Counted from the stretch's first letter, positions 45,353 through 55,297 are shown. The stretch is 64,000 nucleotides of DNA from Desulfocapsaceae bacterium (GCA_031292275.1 JARLHL010000008.1:42177-106176), one strand, 5' to 3'. Numbers and translations: made by a program. The notes: generated from the letters alone by a model not told the origin.

Positions 45353-46300
45353 TCAAAAAACGGGCTTGTAATCGAAGAAATGCCTGGTCTCAAGTCTCCT
45401 GTAGGTCCTTGTCTCGCCGCGGGCGATGAAAGAACTGGTAATCGCACCGTTGGGTGTGAAGCGTACTCCTTCCAGAAATTCGCCGTCGGTAATGCCTGTT
45501 GCGGCCATGGCGACTTCTTTGCTCCGGATCAGGTCCTGAGCACGGTAGATTTTTTCAAAATCCGTAATCTGATGAGCCCGGGCTTCGTCGCGGTCCCGAT
45601 CGTTTTCGTAGAAGATCTTGCCCTCGAAATAACCGCCGAGGCAGGTGATCCCCGCAGCCACCATGACGCTCTCGGGGGCATAGCCATACCCCATGTAAAT
45701 ATCGGCCTTCTCACCGGTGATTGCCGCAAGACATCCCGAAATTTCACCTTCGACAATAAGTTTGATCCTGGCCCCGCAACTCCGTACTTCCTTGATGAGC
45801 TGCTGGTGGCGTGCCTGGTCAAGGATGCAGACCGTCACATTTTCGGTATACTTTCTCAAGGCCCTGGCTACCCGTTTGACATTGACGGTGGGCGGCTGAT
45901 TGATATCAATGGATTGCTGGGCCTCCGGTCCGACAACGATTTTATACATGCTCAGGTTGGGCAGCGACTGCAGGGTCCCCCGTTTGGCGATTACCGCATA
46001 GGATGTAGAATTGTTCAGCCCGTCGGCTGCGGAATGATGGGCCTCAAGAGCCACGGCCATCAGATCCATTTCGGGTCCTCCCTGTCCTAATCTCTGGGGA
46101 AACGGGGCAGTCTCTCGGCGTTTTATGAACCGATCGTTTATAACCGTGCCTTCGATCGACAGTCTGTTCAGGGTCTTGGATATTGCCTCCCTGGTATTGT
46201 TCAGGATTTCATCCCGATTCCCATGTCCCTGCATCCGGGCTGCGGTCAGGGCGGCAATTTCGGTGGCCCGGACTATCTCCATTCCATAATTTGTATACAT
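45353..46300 (-). CDS. GlpX-like protein with altered metal-site motifs
   Basis: The 315-residue protein aligns with class II fructose-1,6-bisphosphatase/sedoheptulose bisphosphatase GlpX: EIVRATEIAALTAAR at the start, EGTVIN, GGPEMDL, and YAPESVMVAAGITCLGG late. Two key motifs are changed. The GEGERDEAPM block is replaced by NDRFIKRRETAP (about 55-66). The DPLEGT block is replaced by VALEAHH (about 83-89), losing the metal-binding Asp. Glu210 (APE) remains. Normal phosphatase activity is doubtful; a regulatory or new role is possible. It lies between class III FBPase and hydrogenase genes. Confidence 0.8.
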   Translation of the reverse strand: MYTNYGMEIVRATEIAALTAARMQGHGNRDEILNNTREAISKTLNRLSIEGTVINDRFIKRRETAPFPQRLGQGGPEMDLMAVALEAHHSAADGLNNSTSYAVIAKRGTLQSLPNLSMYKIVVGPEAQQSIDINQPPTVNVKRVARALRKYTENVTVCILDQARHQQLIKEVRSCGARIKLIVEGEISGCLAAITGEKADIYMGYGYAPESVMVAAGITCLGGYFEGKIFYENDRDRDEARAHQITDFEKIYRAQDLIRSKEVAMAATGITDGEFLEGVRFTPNGAITSSFIARGETRTYRRLETRHFFDYKPVF

Positions 46301-46543
46301 TCTAAGCCCGTTCGTTAGTGTAAGAAGTCAGAAGGAGAGAATAAGTATCCGTGTGCCTCATGCGTTTCTGCAGTGCTGTCCATATGATTCCGATACGGAC
46401 GGTCTGCCGGCAGCGCGTTTTTCCCCGGGACACCCAAGGACCGATCGCGGTCATGAGTTGGCCTGTGGCGCAGCCGGAGAGTGGCATGGCGGGTCGTACG
46501 CCGATCGCCAGGGATTAAATGGCCCATAGCGGTATTGTCTCCC

Positions 46544-48415
46544 CTAAAACGCTTTGGCATGGAATCCGTTTTCTTCCGCCAGTTCACGGATCATCTGCAT
46601 AAGCTTGTCCCTGGTTGTCTTCAAGGCCTTCCCTTCGATGGTGTCCTTCATTTTCATCGGCTGGCGGAATTCATCGATGAGCTCGATATCAAGCGGAGCG
46701 GATTCCAGCTTCCTCTCCGCCTCTTTAATCTCATCCGGGGTGGGGAGGATGATGCCGTAGAGTTGGTGCGGGGTGTGAACCAGGGCATGTCCCCGGTTGT
46801 AATAGGCTGCTGCAAAGCCGCCGTCGACGTTGATGGCGACCCCATCCTCACTGGCCATTTGCCGTCCCTTCTTGTAGTCTACCGGAGTATGCCCGAAGAC
46901 GACCCGTTTTACGCCAAATTCGTCCTGAAGTTTCTGCTTGAATCCATGGGTCGTCAGATTCTGCTTCCAGAAGAGAGATTTTTCTTCATGGGTTGCCTTG
47001 TCGACCAGGAAATATCTTTCGAAAGTCTTCATCGCCTGCTTCCCGAAAAAAGGCGATTTGGGACCGCACCAGAGGTAGAAGAACAGGGCCTGGTCCCGGG
47101 AATTCTGCGGCTTTCCTTCCAGGTAATTGCGGCCGACACGTTTTATCGTATCCTGTATGAAATCCAGGAGATTCTTCCCCTTTCTTCCCATGAATTCTTC
47201 AAAATCCCCCTCAGCTGTTGACGGTACCAGGGCATGAATGTTGAGGACGTTATTATGGATGTTGTAGGTCTGACCATTGATGAAAAAATATCTGAGGAGC
47301 CGTTTTAAGCGGCTGTTCCTGCTGAACTGCTGTTTCAGGTCATCGACAATCTCCTTTTCTTCCGCGGTGAGTTCACCGGGGGCCTGAAGATTGATGGTCG
47401 GAAAAAATGTGTCGTTGAGCCCGCTCGTATCATTGTTCTTCAGCATCTCGGCCAGCCTGTCCAGCCAGAGCCTTGAGTCCATCTCATAGTCGGGGCAGCT
47501 TTTGATGGTCTGTTCTTCAAGTTTGAACTGGATGATAGTCAGGGCCTTTTCCATGGACCTTCCTTTCTGGGTCCTGGCCTTGAAGTTTCCGGTAACCTTT
47601 TCGGGGGGGTAGGTACGTTCGGCAAATTCTGCCAGCCGGCTGGTGTCGAATTTCCAGCGTTCCATGAGCTCGAAGTGGTCATAGCGGCAGGTGATTCGCA
47701 TGGCTTCGGCTATCAGTGATGCGTTGCCGGATGCGGCCCCGAGCCAGAGAATGTCATGGTTGCCGAAGACATAATTGACCATCTGCCGATAGGCTGCTGA
47801 GGAGAGGATTCTGATGATCTTGTCGGGCTGCGGTCCCCGGTCGAAGATATCGCCCAGAACCTGGATGCGATCCAGCAGGACCTGTCTGATCGTATGCGAG
47901 AGATGGGCGATAAGACGGGACGAGATGATTTCCTCTTCGAATATGGGATCGGGGACAGGGAGATCGGAGAGAAGACGGTTGATCACATCATGAAATTCGG
48001 GCAGAAAGATATCCTCAATCCGGTAGCGGATATTGGTGAGCTTGTATTTGAGGACCTGGACCAGACAGAATATCACATCCTGCATGTCCATGTGGATGTG
48101 CTTGTCTGTAATATATCGTTTTTTTCGTATAATACTAACAAGATACTGTATTTTGTCTGAGCTAAAGGTGTTAGGGAGGGCCTCCCTGCAGGTCTGGTAA
48201 AGAAGACCGAACCGGCCGCGGAGGATCGATTTGAATCGGTCGCCCTCGCCGTGCAGGTCGCTTATCCAGAGGGTCGTCGGGATGTTTGAATTCAGCTGGA
48301 TTTCCAGCTGGAGGAGCTGTTGGGCCAGCCGGTCAATCTCACCAATCTGGACAGAGATCTCCTGGGAATTCTCAGCGTCGGGTGTCTGGAGATCGGATGC
48401 AGCAGGAGGATTCAT
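46544..48415 (-). CDS. fbp: Class III fructose-1,6-bisphosphatase
   Basis: Class III FBPases are large calcineurin-like metallophosphatases best known from Firmicutes, acting in gluconeogenesis. From ATG 48413-48415 (GGAG 5 bases upstream) the protein has 623 residues. Metallophosphatase motifs are [23 protein letters not shown] and FGNHD near the middle, and FGHTPVD with [14 protein letters not shown] towards the end. The length fits the family of about 640. It is followed, after 243 bp, by the altered GlpX gene, so two FBPase families sit side by side. Confidence 0.92.
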   Translation of the reverse strand: MNPPAASDLQTPDAENSQEISVQIGEIDRLAQQLLQLEIQLNSNIPTTLWISDLHGEGDRFKSILRGRFGLLYQTCREALPNTFSSDKIQYLVSIIRKKRYITDKHIHMDMQDVIFCLVQVLKYKLTNIRYRIEDIFLPEFHDVINRLLSDLPVPDPIFEEEIISSRLIAHLSHTIRQVLLDRIQVLGDIFDRGPQPDKIIRILSSAAYRQMVNYVFGNHDILWLGAASGNASLIAEAMRITCRYDHFELMERWKFDTSRLAEFAERTYPPEKVTGNFKARTQKGRSMEKALTIIQFKLEEQTIKSCPDYEMDSRLWLDRLAEMLKNNDTSGLNDTFFPTINLQAPGELTAEEKEIVDDLKQQFSRNSRLKRLLRYFFINGQTYNIHNNVLNIHALVPSTAEGDFEEFMGRKGKNLLDFIQDTIKRVGRNYLEGKPQNSRDQALFFYLWCGPKSPFFGKQAMKTFERYFLVDKATHEEKSLFWKQNLTTHGFKQKLQDEFGVKRVVFGHTPVDYKKGRQMASEDGVAINVDGGFAAAYYNRGHALVHTPHQLYGIILPTPDEIKEAERKLESAPLDIELIDEFRQPMKMKDTIEGKALKTTRDKLMQMIRELAEENGFHAKAF

Positions 48416-48628
48416 ACAGGCTCCATGTATCATGATATAGGGTGGCAATTATGTCCGGTGGAATGTATTGAGCGGTAATCGCACCTGTGTGAAACGGCTC
48501 CCGGCAGACCGGATGTATCGATGAAATCGAGATGGTCAGTACTTCAGTCCGCCCTGGGAGTCAGAGATCTTTCTCATCAGAAAGTATTGTATCATTTCAG
48601 ATTTTGACTGGCAAACTGAATATGCAGC

Positions 48629-49756
48629 ATGCGTGTAAAAGAACTGATCGCAAGAGGAAGCCTGGTTGCATTGGGTATTGTTTTTGTGGTAATGTTTTCT
48701 CATTGTCGTCCTTTTCAGGAAGAGGTGCTCCCTGTGCGATCGGTTTGCTGTTGTTTTCTGATTCTTTTCTGTCTGATCGTCAGTGTCCTTCCCGGCACGG
48801 CCGTCACGGAATCAGCGGTGCCTGAACTCTCTGAGTCTGTTTTTATGCCGTATTTCCGCGAAAATTTTATCACCGGTGTCATGAAGAGTCATGCCGGGGG
48901 GGATATCTGCTACGCAAAGTCGAAGGCCGATGGCGAGGCGGGCGCCGTGGTTGTTGTCGACGGTCGCACGGAATTTATGGCCAAGTATGCAGAGGTCTTC
49001 TACGATCTGCGCGACTCCGGCTTCACCTTCTATATCTATGATCACCGGGGGCAGGGAGGGTCCTCCCGGTTGCTGTCCGACCCTCAGAAAGGACATGTCG
49101 AACATTTCGACGACTATGTGGAGGATCTCCAGCTTTTTCTGCGTACAGTGGTAAAACCCGCCCAGCAGAATACCGTTTTCCTCCTCTCTCATTCCATGGG
49201 CGGGGCAATTTCAGTTCTGCATGAGCGGAAATATCCCGGGATGGTCAGGGGGATAATCCTTTGTTCCCCGATGTTTTCGATCAATACCTCTCCGTTTCCG
49301 GGGATACTGGCCAGGACCTTGAGCAGAGGCCTCAGACTGCTCGGTTTCGGAGCCCGGTATGTCCCCGGCGGAGGTCCCTACGATGCTCGTGCTGCCTTCC
49401 AGGATAATGCCCTCACCGACAGTTTTGCCCGCTATGAGCTGAACCGGAAGTACCTGACACAAAATCCCGGCCTGTCCCTGGGGAGTCCGACCGTGTCATG
49501 GCTTGATGAGGCGATCGGCGCACTCTACAGGATCCAGAATGATACGACACCCATACAGACGCCCATGCTGCTCATGGTGGGGGATGACGACAGGGTCGTC
49601 GGCCAAAAACTGCAGAAGGAGTTCTGCGCTGCTCAGCCCAACTGCACCTTTGTCCTTCTGGCCCACGGCAGGCATGAACTCCTGATGGAAAAAGATCAGG
49701 TTCGGGATATTGTTATTGCACATATTAAAAATTTTTTGAATCGTGATAGTCGGTAA
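48629..49756 (+). CDS. Membrane-associated alpha/beta hydrolase (lysophospholipase/monoacylglycerol lipase-like)
   Basis: The 375-residue protein has two hydrophobic N-terminal segments (about 10-25 and 38-56). A hydrolase domain of the PldB/monoacylglycerol lipase type follows. The HG-like region reads GRTEFMAKYAEVF and IYDHRGQGGSS. The nucleophile is in LLSHSMGGA, the acid probably in MVGDDDRVVG, and the His in HGRHELLMEKD. It likely acts on lysophospholipids or glycerides at the membrane or periplasmic face. It diverges from the FBPase gene across 213 bp. Confidence 0.87.
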   Translation: MRVKELIARGSLVALGIVFVVMFSHCRPFQEEVLPVRSVCCCFLILFCLIVSVLPGTAVTESAVPELSESVFMPYFRENFITGVMKSHAGGDICYAKSKADGEAGAVVVVDGRTEFMAKYAEVFYDLRDSGFTFYIYDHRGQGGSSRLLSDPQKGHVEHFDDYVEDLQLFLRTVVKPAQQNTVFLLSHSMGGAISVLHERKYPGMVRGIILCSPMFSINTSPFPGILARTLSRGLRLLGFGARYVPGGGPYDARAAFQDNALTDSFARYELNRKYLTQNPGLSLGSPTVSWLDEAIGALYRIQNDTTPIQTPMLLMVGDDDRVVGQKLQKEFCAAQPNCTFVLLAHGRHELLMEKDQVRDIVIAHIKNFLNRDSR

Positions 49757-49773
49757 GATCAGGAGGCCTCGTA

Positions 49774-49796
49774 TTATTTTGTTAAACACAAAATAA
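49774..49796. promoter_or_regulatory. Perfect 9-bp palindrome upstream of the serine protease
   Basis: TTATTTTGT (49774-49782) and ACAAAATAA (49788-49796) are separated by 5 bases. The spacing suits a dimeric DNA-binding protein or a short hairpin. It lies 73 bp before the protease ATG. Confidence 0.45.
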
Positions 49797-49868
49797 CGCG
49801 TCTATGCTGGTTTGGCAGAAAAAATGCGATCACCCGAAATCGGGATCATAAGGGAGTGATGAACACCA

Positions 49869-51038
49869 ATGGCTGAAAAGGTTTGGGATTGCTGTCCGAA
49901 ATGCAAGAGCAAACTCACCAATAAGGTTGAGTGCAGAACGTGTGGAGTTATTTTTGAAAAATATTTCCAGGCTGAGGCCCGTAAAAAGGCTCAAGCTGAA
50001 AAAGATGCGGAAGGAAAAGAAAAATCCAAGAAACGTTCGATGATAGTCCTGGCAGGCTTGATCCTTGCGGGTTGTCTGGTCACTGCATTTTCCTTTTTGG
50101 GGCGGGTGAGTTCTCCGCCGGCCTTGCCGCCTGCCCCGGGCAGCCTGCCCTCAGGAGGCAATACCATAACCAGGGAGGAGCCGAGTCAGCAATCTCCGGT
50201 GGTACAGAGACCGCAGACCGGTGAGAGTATGGGGAAGGGTGGAGGAGATACGGGTGACAAGCGCTTTATCCAGGATGCCAGTAATGCCACAGTCACGGTA
50301 CAGACCCCTTGGGGTGTTTTCGGTTCCGGCTTTTTCATCAATGAAAACTCGGTGGTGACAAATAAGCATGTCGTCGAATTTAATAATGAAAGCTATGATG
50401 AATTTCGAAAGAGGGTTGGACAGGGAAAGAAGGATTTAGCCCTTGAGGTTGAAGCAATCCAGGAGTTGAAGAGAAGACTTGAACGCATGCCGGATGGCCC
50501 CAACAGGATGCAGGTCGCCAATCTGATTCAGCAGAAAGAAGCCGGTTTGAACAGCTACCAGACAAAACTGCAGGAGGCTGAAAGGAAGCTGGCTGAACTC
50601 GAGCAAAAAAAATCATCTCAGGATATCAGAATAATCCTGGCGGACGGTTCCGAACACTCGGTCAGCAATGTCATCATGAGCGATACCCATGATCTGGCCC
50701 TCTTGAAGGTCTATTCTGCCAAGACGCCGATTTTGAAGCGAAGCAGGGACGGGCATCCTCTTGAACAGGGTGATACCGTTTACACGATAGGAAGTCCGAG
50801 GGGGTTTAGAAATACTGTAACTTCCGGAATATTCTCTGGATATAGAAAGATGAAAGATAAGGACGACATCTATCTGCAGGTCGATGCGCCGATTAATCCG
50901 GGCAACAGCGGCGGACCCTTGATCGATGGGCACGGAAACGTCTATGGTATCAATACCATGATTGTTACCAACAGCGAAGGGCTGGGTTTTGCCATCCCCA
51001 TAGAAACTGTTTTCGAAGATTTTCGTAATTCTTTATAA
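49869..51038 (+). CDS. Zinc-ribbon, membrane-anchored trypsin-like serine protease
   Basis: The 389-residue protein joins a cytoplasmic zinc ribbon (Cys8/9, Cys12, Cys22, Cys25), a charged helix and one membrane helix (about 57-78). A HtrA-like protease domain follows, with His167 in TNKHVVEF, Asp275 in DTHDLALLKV and Ser347 in PGNSGGPLI. A coiled-coil insertion (about 175-250) separates His and Asp. No PDZ domain follows, unlike DegP/DegS. It is thus a probable periplasmic protease tethered to a cytosolic sensor. Function is inferred from architecture only. Confidence 0.87.
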   Translation: MAEKVWDCCPKCKSKLTNKVECRTCGVIFEKYFQAEARKKAQAEKDAEGKEKSKKRSMIVLAGLILAGCLVTAFSFLGRVSSPPALPPAPGSLPSGGNTITREEPSQQSPVVQRPQTGESMGKGGGDTGDKRFIQDASNATVTVQTPWGVFGSGFFINENSVVTNKHVVEFNNESYDEFRKRVGQGKKDLALEVEAIQELKRRLERMPDGPNRMQVANLIQQKEAGLNSYQTKLQEAERKLAELEQKKSSQDIRIILADGSEHSVSNVIMSDTHDLALLKVYSAKTPILKRSRDGHPLEQGDTVYTIGSPRGFRNTVTSGIFSGYRKMKDKDDIYLQVDAPINPGNSGGPLIDGHGNVYGINTMIVTNSEGLGFAIPIETVFEDFRNSL

Positions 51039-51073
51039 TTCCAAAATATGCTGAACACTGAGTGTCTCCCGCC

Positions 51074-51101
51074 CATAAAAATAAATCTGACCCCTTTTTT
51101 G
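51074..51101. repeat. Half copy of the 55123-55187 palindrome
   Basis: AAAATAAATCTGACCCC and a T run match the right arm of the large palindrome at 55163-55187 with one or two changes. It precedes the PHO box of pstS, so related sequences flank the pst operon. Confidence 0.55.
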
Positions 51102-51123
51102 CTATTACGAAATTAATACGTTG

Positions 51124-51141
51124 CTAACAGTTTTCTAACAT
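51124..51141 (+). promoter_or_regulatory. PHO box candidate upstream of pstS
   Basis: CTAACAG (51124-51130) and CTAACAT (51135-51141) are direct repeats with the 11-bp period of PhoB boxes. They lie 90 bp before the pstS ATG. Confidence 0.6.
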
Positions 51142-51230
51142 TCAGCGGATACGTTGTGAGCGCTGGAGCAATACATTTGCCGATTCAGCCTACACTGTTT
51201 ATTCGAACAAAACTTTTTGGAGGAAAACGT

Positions 51231-52286
51231 ATGCAAAAGGGCAATTTTTTACGAACTGTACTCGTAACGGCGGCGGCGGTTGCGGCCTTTACCGTGACGC
51301 CCTGTCGGGCAGAATTAACAATTACGGGTGCGGGTGCAACCTTTCCTTACCCTGCATATTCAAAGTGGGCCTACGATTATAATCAGGAAACCGGAGTCCG
51401 CCTTAATTATCAATCCATCGGGTCGGGCGGCGGCATAAAGCAGATCAAGGCTAAGACCGTGGATTTCGGGGCCTCCGATGCACCGCTTGAGCCAAAAGAA
51501 TTGAATGAATCTGGCTTAATGCAATTTCCCATGGTTATGGGCGGAGTTGTGCCGGTAGTCAACATAAAAGGGATCGCCGCCGGGCAGCTGAAGTTGTCCT
51601 CCGAAACCCTGGCTGAGATCTATATGGGCAAGATCAGCAAGTGGAATGATCCCAAGATTGTTGCAGAAAATTCGGGCATCACCCTGCCGGCCGAGGACAT
51701 CACCGTTGTTCATCGTGCAGATGGTTCCGGAACGACCTGGATTTTTACCAATTATCTGACCAAGGTCAGCAAGGACTGGAAGGATAAGGTCGGGAACGAT
51801 AAGGCTGTTGAATGGCCGGTTGGCTTAGGTGGCAAGGGAAATGAGGGCGTTGCCGCATTTGTAGGCAAGGTCGATGGCTCTATCGGCTACGTTGAGTATG
51901 CCTATGCCCTGCAAAATAAAATGGCCTCGGTCATGCTGAAGAATCATGATGGGAAATTTGTCGCTCCCACCGCTGAAAATTTTCAGGCCGCAGCTGCCGG
52001 TGCCGATTGGGCCCATGCTGAAGGCTATTATATGGTCCTGACCGATCAGCCGGGTGCCACCTCCTGGCCGATCACCGGCGCGTCATTCATCCTTCTCTAT
52101 AAAAATCAGGCTAACCCGGAACAGGCCAAAGAGGTGTTGAAATTCTTTGCCTGGAGTTTCAAAAATGGCGGTAAATCAGCATTGTCACTGGATTATGTAC
52201 CCATGCCTGATGCGGTGGTGAAAATGATCGAGACGACCTGGCAGAATGAAGTGAAAGATTCTGCTGGAAAGGCAATATGGCCCTGA
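51231..52286 (+). CDS. pstS: Phosphate ABC transporter substrate-binding protein PstS
   Basis: PstS binds inorganic phosphate in the periplasm for the PstCAB transporter. From ATG 51231 (GGAGGAAAACGT upstream) it has 351 residues, with a signal peptide cleaved near PCRAE (about 27). The mature N-terminus TGAGATFPYPAYSKW is a clear family signature, as are SIGSGGGIKQI and HRADGSGTTWIFT. It is the first gene of pstS-C-A-B, with a PHO box upstream, so induction by phosphate starvation is likely. Confidence 0.96.
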   Translation: MQKGNFLRTVLVTAAAVAAFTVTPCRAELTITGAGATFPYPAYSKWAYDYNQETGVRLNYQSIGSGGGIKQIKAKTVDFGASDAPLEPKELNESGLMQFPMVMGGVVPVVNIKGIAAGQLKLSSETLAEIYMGKISKWNDPKIVAENSGITLPAEDITVVHRADGSGTTWIFTNYLTKVSKDWKDKVGNDKAVEWPVGLGGKGNEGVAAFVGKVDGSIGYVEYAYALQNKMASVMLKNHDGKFVAPTAENFQAAAAGADWAHAEGYYMVLTDQPGATSWPITGASFILLYKNQANPEQAKEVLKFFAWSFKNGGKSALSLDYVPMPDAVVKMIETTWQNEVKDSAGKAIWP

Positions 52287-52358
52287 TTGAGAGATAAAGG
52301 GTTCAAGATCTTTGAATATTGGAAAGAAATAACGCCGGTCTGCAGATCTCAGGTGCAG

Positions 52359-52397
52359 TGCAGACGGGGGCCTCCGTTCAAGAGTCCTCCGTCTGCA
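52359..52397 (+). other. Hairpin between pstS and pstC
   Basis: TGCAGACGG (52359-52367) pairs exactly with 52389-52397 across a 21-base loop. It lies 72 bp after the pstS stop without a T-tract. Such hairpins often protect the abundant binding-protein mRNA and lower expression of downstream genes. Confidence 0.5.
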
Positions 52398-52488
52398 TGT
52401 ATGTTCGAGCAGATGGCCCCCGGCAGTATCCACTGGCAAATGAGGATCGTTATCCGGTTCAAGGCAGCGTCCGGAGCTTGATCGTATT

Positions 52489-53412
52489 ATGAATATGAAG
52501 AAAAGAAAAATATGGGGCGATGTGATTTTTCGCGGGTTGACTGCCTCGTTTGCCTCGGGCATTGCTGTGATATTCATAGCGATAATTGTGGTACTCTGGC
52601 ATCAGTCGCAGCCTTCCATTCAGAAATTCGGTTTTTCGTTTCTGGTCAGCATGTCGTGGAACCCTGTACATGAGCAATTTGGGGCCCTGATCCCCATCGC
52701 AGGGACACTGCTGACCACCTTTCTCGCCCTCCTTTTCGCCATTCCTCTCAGTTTAGGTATTGCCCTGTTCCTGGCTGAGTTGGCGCCTCACTGGCTCAGG
52801 ACTCCTTTCGGCACAGCCATTGAACTCCTGGCAGCCATTCCTTCCATCGTCTACGGGATGTGGGGGCTCTTTGTCCTGGGACCGCTGATGGCGGATTACG
52901 TCCAGCCCTTTCTTAAGGCAACGCTTGGGTTTTTACCTATCTTTTCCGGATCTTCAATGGGTATCGGTATGCTGACAGCCGGTCTGGTCCTGACCCTGAT
53001 GATTATTCCTTTTATTTCTTCGGTGACCAGGGATGTGTTTCTCATGGTGCCGCAGCCGTTGAAAGAGGCAGCCTACGGGCTTGGCTGCACCACTTGGGAG
53101 GTTGTCAGAGATGTGATGATCCCCTATGGAAGAAAGGGGATAGCCGGTGCGGTTTTTCTGGGAATGGGCCGTGCCCTTGGGGAGACCATGGCGGTGACCT
53201 TCGTAATCGGGAATGCCTACCATCTGTCCTGGTCGCTGTTTGCCCCGGGAAATTCCATTGCCTCAACGCTTGCCAACGAATTCACGGAGGCGGACGGGCA
53301 GGTGTATCTGTCGTCGCTGATCGAATTGGGGCTGGTCTTATTTCTGATCACCCTGATCATACTCAGTCTTGCCCAGATCTGGCTTCGACGCAGCGCCGCG
53401 GGGAGGGCCTGA
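52489..53412 (+). CDS. pstC: Phosphate ABC transporter permease PstC
   Basis: PstC is one of the two permeases of the phosphate importer. The 307-residue protein has six predicted membrane helices. Conserved blocks are LLAAIPSIVYGMWGLF and, in the cytoplasmic coupling loop, KEAAYGLGCTTWEVVRDV and GRALGETMAVTFVIGNA. It ends at a TGA that shares one base with the pstA ATG. The start has a weak GGAG 12 bases upstream. Confidence 0.95.
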   Translation: MNMKKRKIWGDVIFRGLTASFASGIAVIFIAIIVVLWHQSQPSIQKFGFSFLVSMSWNPVHEQFGALIPIAGTLLTTFLALLFAIPLSLGIALFLAELAPHWLRTPFGTAIELLAAIPSIVYGMWGLFVLGPLMADYVQPFLKATLGFLPIFSGSSMGIGMLTAGLVLTLMIIPFISSVTRDVFLMVPQPLKEAAYGLGCTTWEVVRDVMIPYGRKGIAGAVFLGMGRALGETMAVTFVIGNAYHLSWSLFAPGNSIASTLANEFTEADGQVYLSSLIELGLVLFLITLIILSLAQIWLRRSAAGRA

Positions 53413-54257
53413 TGACACTTCTCTTTCGGCGGAAACTGCTGAACAGCATAGTCCTGACCCTGTCGGGAATGGCGGCCATTGCCGGTCTGTTTATGCTGGC
53501 CTGGATTCTGGGCGATGTCGCTTGGAAAGGTTTTGCAGCGATCAATTGGAATTTTTTTACGGCCTTACCAACTCCGGCAGGTGTCAAGGGTGGCGGGCTG
53601 GCCAATGCCATTGTCGGTACCCTGCTGATGACCGGTACTGCGGCCTGTATCGCCGTACCCTTCGGAATGATGTCGGGGACCTATCTGGCAGAATTCGGGA
53701 AAAACAACATTTTCGGACACTTTGTCCGTTTTGTTGCCGACATTCTGGTCTCTGCGCCTTCAATCGTAATAGGGGTGTTTGTCTACTTGATCCTGGTCAA
53801 GCCTATGCATAATTTTTCCGGTTGGGCCGGGGCATTCGCCCTTGCCATAATCATGTTGCCGGTCGTCAGCCGCACTACCGAGGAAATGCTCAGACTGGTG
53901 CCGCCTGAAATTCGCGAGGCCTCGCTGGCACTTGGCTCTCCATACTGGAAGATGACCTATAAGATAATCTACCGATCGGCGGCCTCGGGGATCTTTACCG
54001 GAGTCATGCTGGCGGTAGCGAGGGTGGCCGGAGAAACAGCACCGCTGCTCTTTACTGCGCTGAACAGTCCGTACTGGATGCACGGCATGAACGAGCCCAT
54101 GGCAAATCTCACCGTTGTCCTGTTTAATTATGCAATGAGCCCATATGACGATTGGCATATGCTAGCCTGGGGGGCAGCCTTTATCATTACAATATCAGTA
54201 CTGGCAGTGAATGTCTTTACGCGGATAATTCTGCGTACGAAGAGGAGAAGGTCTTGA
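53412..54257 (+). CDS. pstA: Phosphate ABC transporter permease PstA
   Basis: PstA is the second permease subunit. I chose ATG 53412 because it overlaps the pstC stop (TGATG). The longer open frame upstream reads through pstC out of frame. The 281-residue protein has six membrane segments, [13 protein letters not shown], and the coupling-loop motif [18 protein letters not shown], followed by [13 protein letters not shown]. Its stop overlaps the TTG start of pstB. Confidence 0.95.
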   Translation: MTLLFRRKLLNSIVLTLSGMAAIAGLFMLAWILGDVAWKGFAAINWNFFTALPTPAGVKGGGLANAIVGTLLMTGTAACIAVPFGMMSGTYLAEFGKNNIFGHFVRFVADILVSAPSIVIGVFVYLILVKPMHNFSGWAGAFALAIIMLPVVSRTTEEMLRLVPPEIREASLALGSPYWKMTYKIIYRSAASGIFTGVMLAVARVAGETAPLLFTALNSPYWMHGMNEPMANLTVVLFNYAMSPYDDWHMLAWGAAFIITISVLAVNVFTRIILRTKRRRS

Positions 54258-55111
54258 ATCACGTGAAAGAGGGAAAGGAACGAATCACGCAGGCCATAGG
54301 AATGGGAAAAAAATCAATAGCCATGGAATTGATGCCAAATAAAAAACCTGAAATCGGCGAAATAAAACTTTCTATCCGGAAGTTGAATTTTTATTATGGT
54401 GACAAGCAGGCTCTCTTTGAAAACACTCTGGATATCGCCGCCAAGCGGGTTACAGCCTTCATCGGCCCGTCGGGATGCGGTAAATCGACCCACATTCGAA
54501 CGTATAACCGGATGTTCGAACTCTACAAGGGGTTCAGGGCCGATGGTGAAATCATAATGGACGGGATAAATATCCTCACAACCGCCATTCCGGCATTGCA
54601 TCTGCGCCGCAGAGTCGGAATGATCTTCCAGAAACCGACTCCCTTTCCTATGAGTCTGTTTGACAATATCGCCTATGGATTGAAACTGCATAACGCGTTC
54701 GGCGCCAGTGAGATCGAGGGAAGGGTGGAAAAGGCGCTGAAGGATGCAGCGCTTTGGGATGAGGTGCAGGGGAAATTGCATCATCAGGGCACGGCCCTGT
54801 CCGGAGGGCAGCAGCAGAGGCTCTGTATTGCAAGGGCCCTGGCGGTAGAACCGGACGTCCTGCTGATGGATGAGCCCTGTTCGGCCCTCGATCCCATTGC
54901 CACTGCCAAGATTGAAGAGCTGATTGAGGAACTCAAAGGAAAATTAACTATCGTCATCGTCACTCACAATATGCAGCAGGCAGCCCGGGTATCCGATTTC
55001 ACGGCCTATATGTATATGGGAAAACTTATGGAGTTTGGCGCCACCAGCACCATTTTTATGAATCCGGTCCGGAAGGAGACTGAGGACTACGTTACCGGCC
55101 GTTTCGGCTGA
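54254..55111 (+). CDS. pstB: Phosphate ABC transporter ATP-binding protein PstB
   Basis: PstB is the ATPase of the phosphate importer. The core has Walker [10 protein letters not shown], the signature [15 protein letters not shown] and Walker [14 protein letters not shown] chose TTG 54254, overlapping the pstA stop, because AGGAG lies about 6 bases upstream; this gives 285 residues, with about 35 before the core. ATG 54302 and 54323 are later in-frame options. No phoU or phoR follows, so their control genes must be elsewhere. Confidence 0.94.
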   Translation: MNHVKEGKERITQAIGMGKKSIAMELMPNKKPEIGEIKLSIRKLNFYYGDKQALFENTLDIAAKRVTAFIGPSGCGKSTHIRTYNRMFELYKGFRADGEIIMDGINILTTAIPALHLRRRVGMIFQKPTPFPMSLFDNIAYGLKLHNAFGASEIEGRVEKALKDAALWDEVQGKLHHQGTALSGGQQQRLCIARALAVEPDVLLMDEPCSALDPIATAKIEELIEELKGKLTIVIVTHNMQQAARVSDFTAYMYMGKLMEFGATSTIFMNPVRKETEDYVTGRFG

Positions 55112-55122
55112 TATCACACTAT

Positions 55123-55187
55123 CACGGCAAAAGGGGACAGATTTATTGTTTTTGCCAGAAAAAATAAATCTGTCCCCTTTTGCCGTG
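55123..55187. repeat. Perfect 25-bp inverted repeat after pstB
   Basis: The left arm (55123-55147) is exactly complementary to the right arm (55163-55187), with a 15-base loop. The core GGGGACAGATTTATT is of the kind seen in dispersed palindromes near REP-associated transposases. It may also end pst transcription. A related half copy is at 51074-51101. Confidence 0.7.
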
Positions 55188-55297
55188 TTCCCTTTCGTGT
55201 GTCCCTGCCCCATTTTTTGCCCCCTTTTTTTCAGAGAATAATGTCTTACATGTATAGCTGATGGGATACATGGAGAAAATGATAAAAGGTGAAGGCA

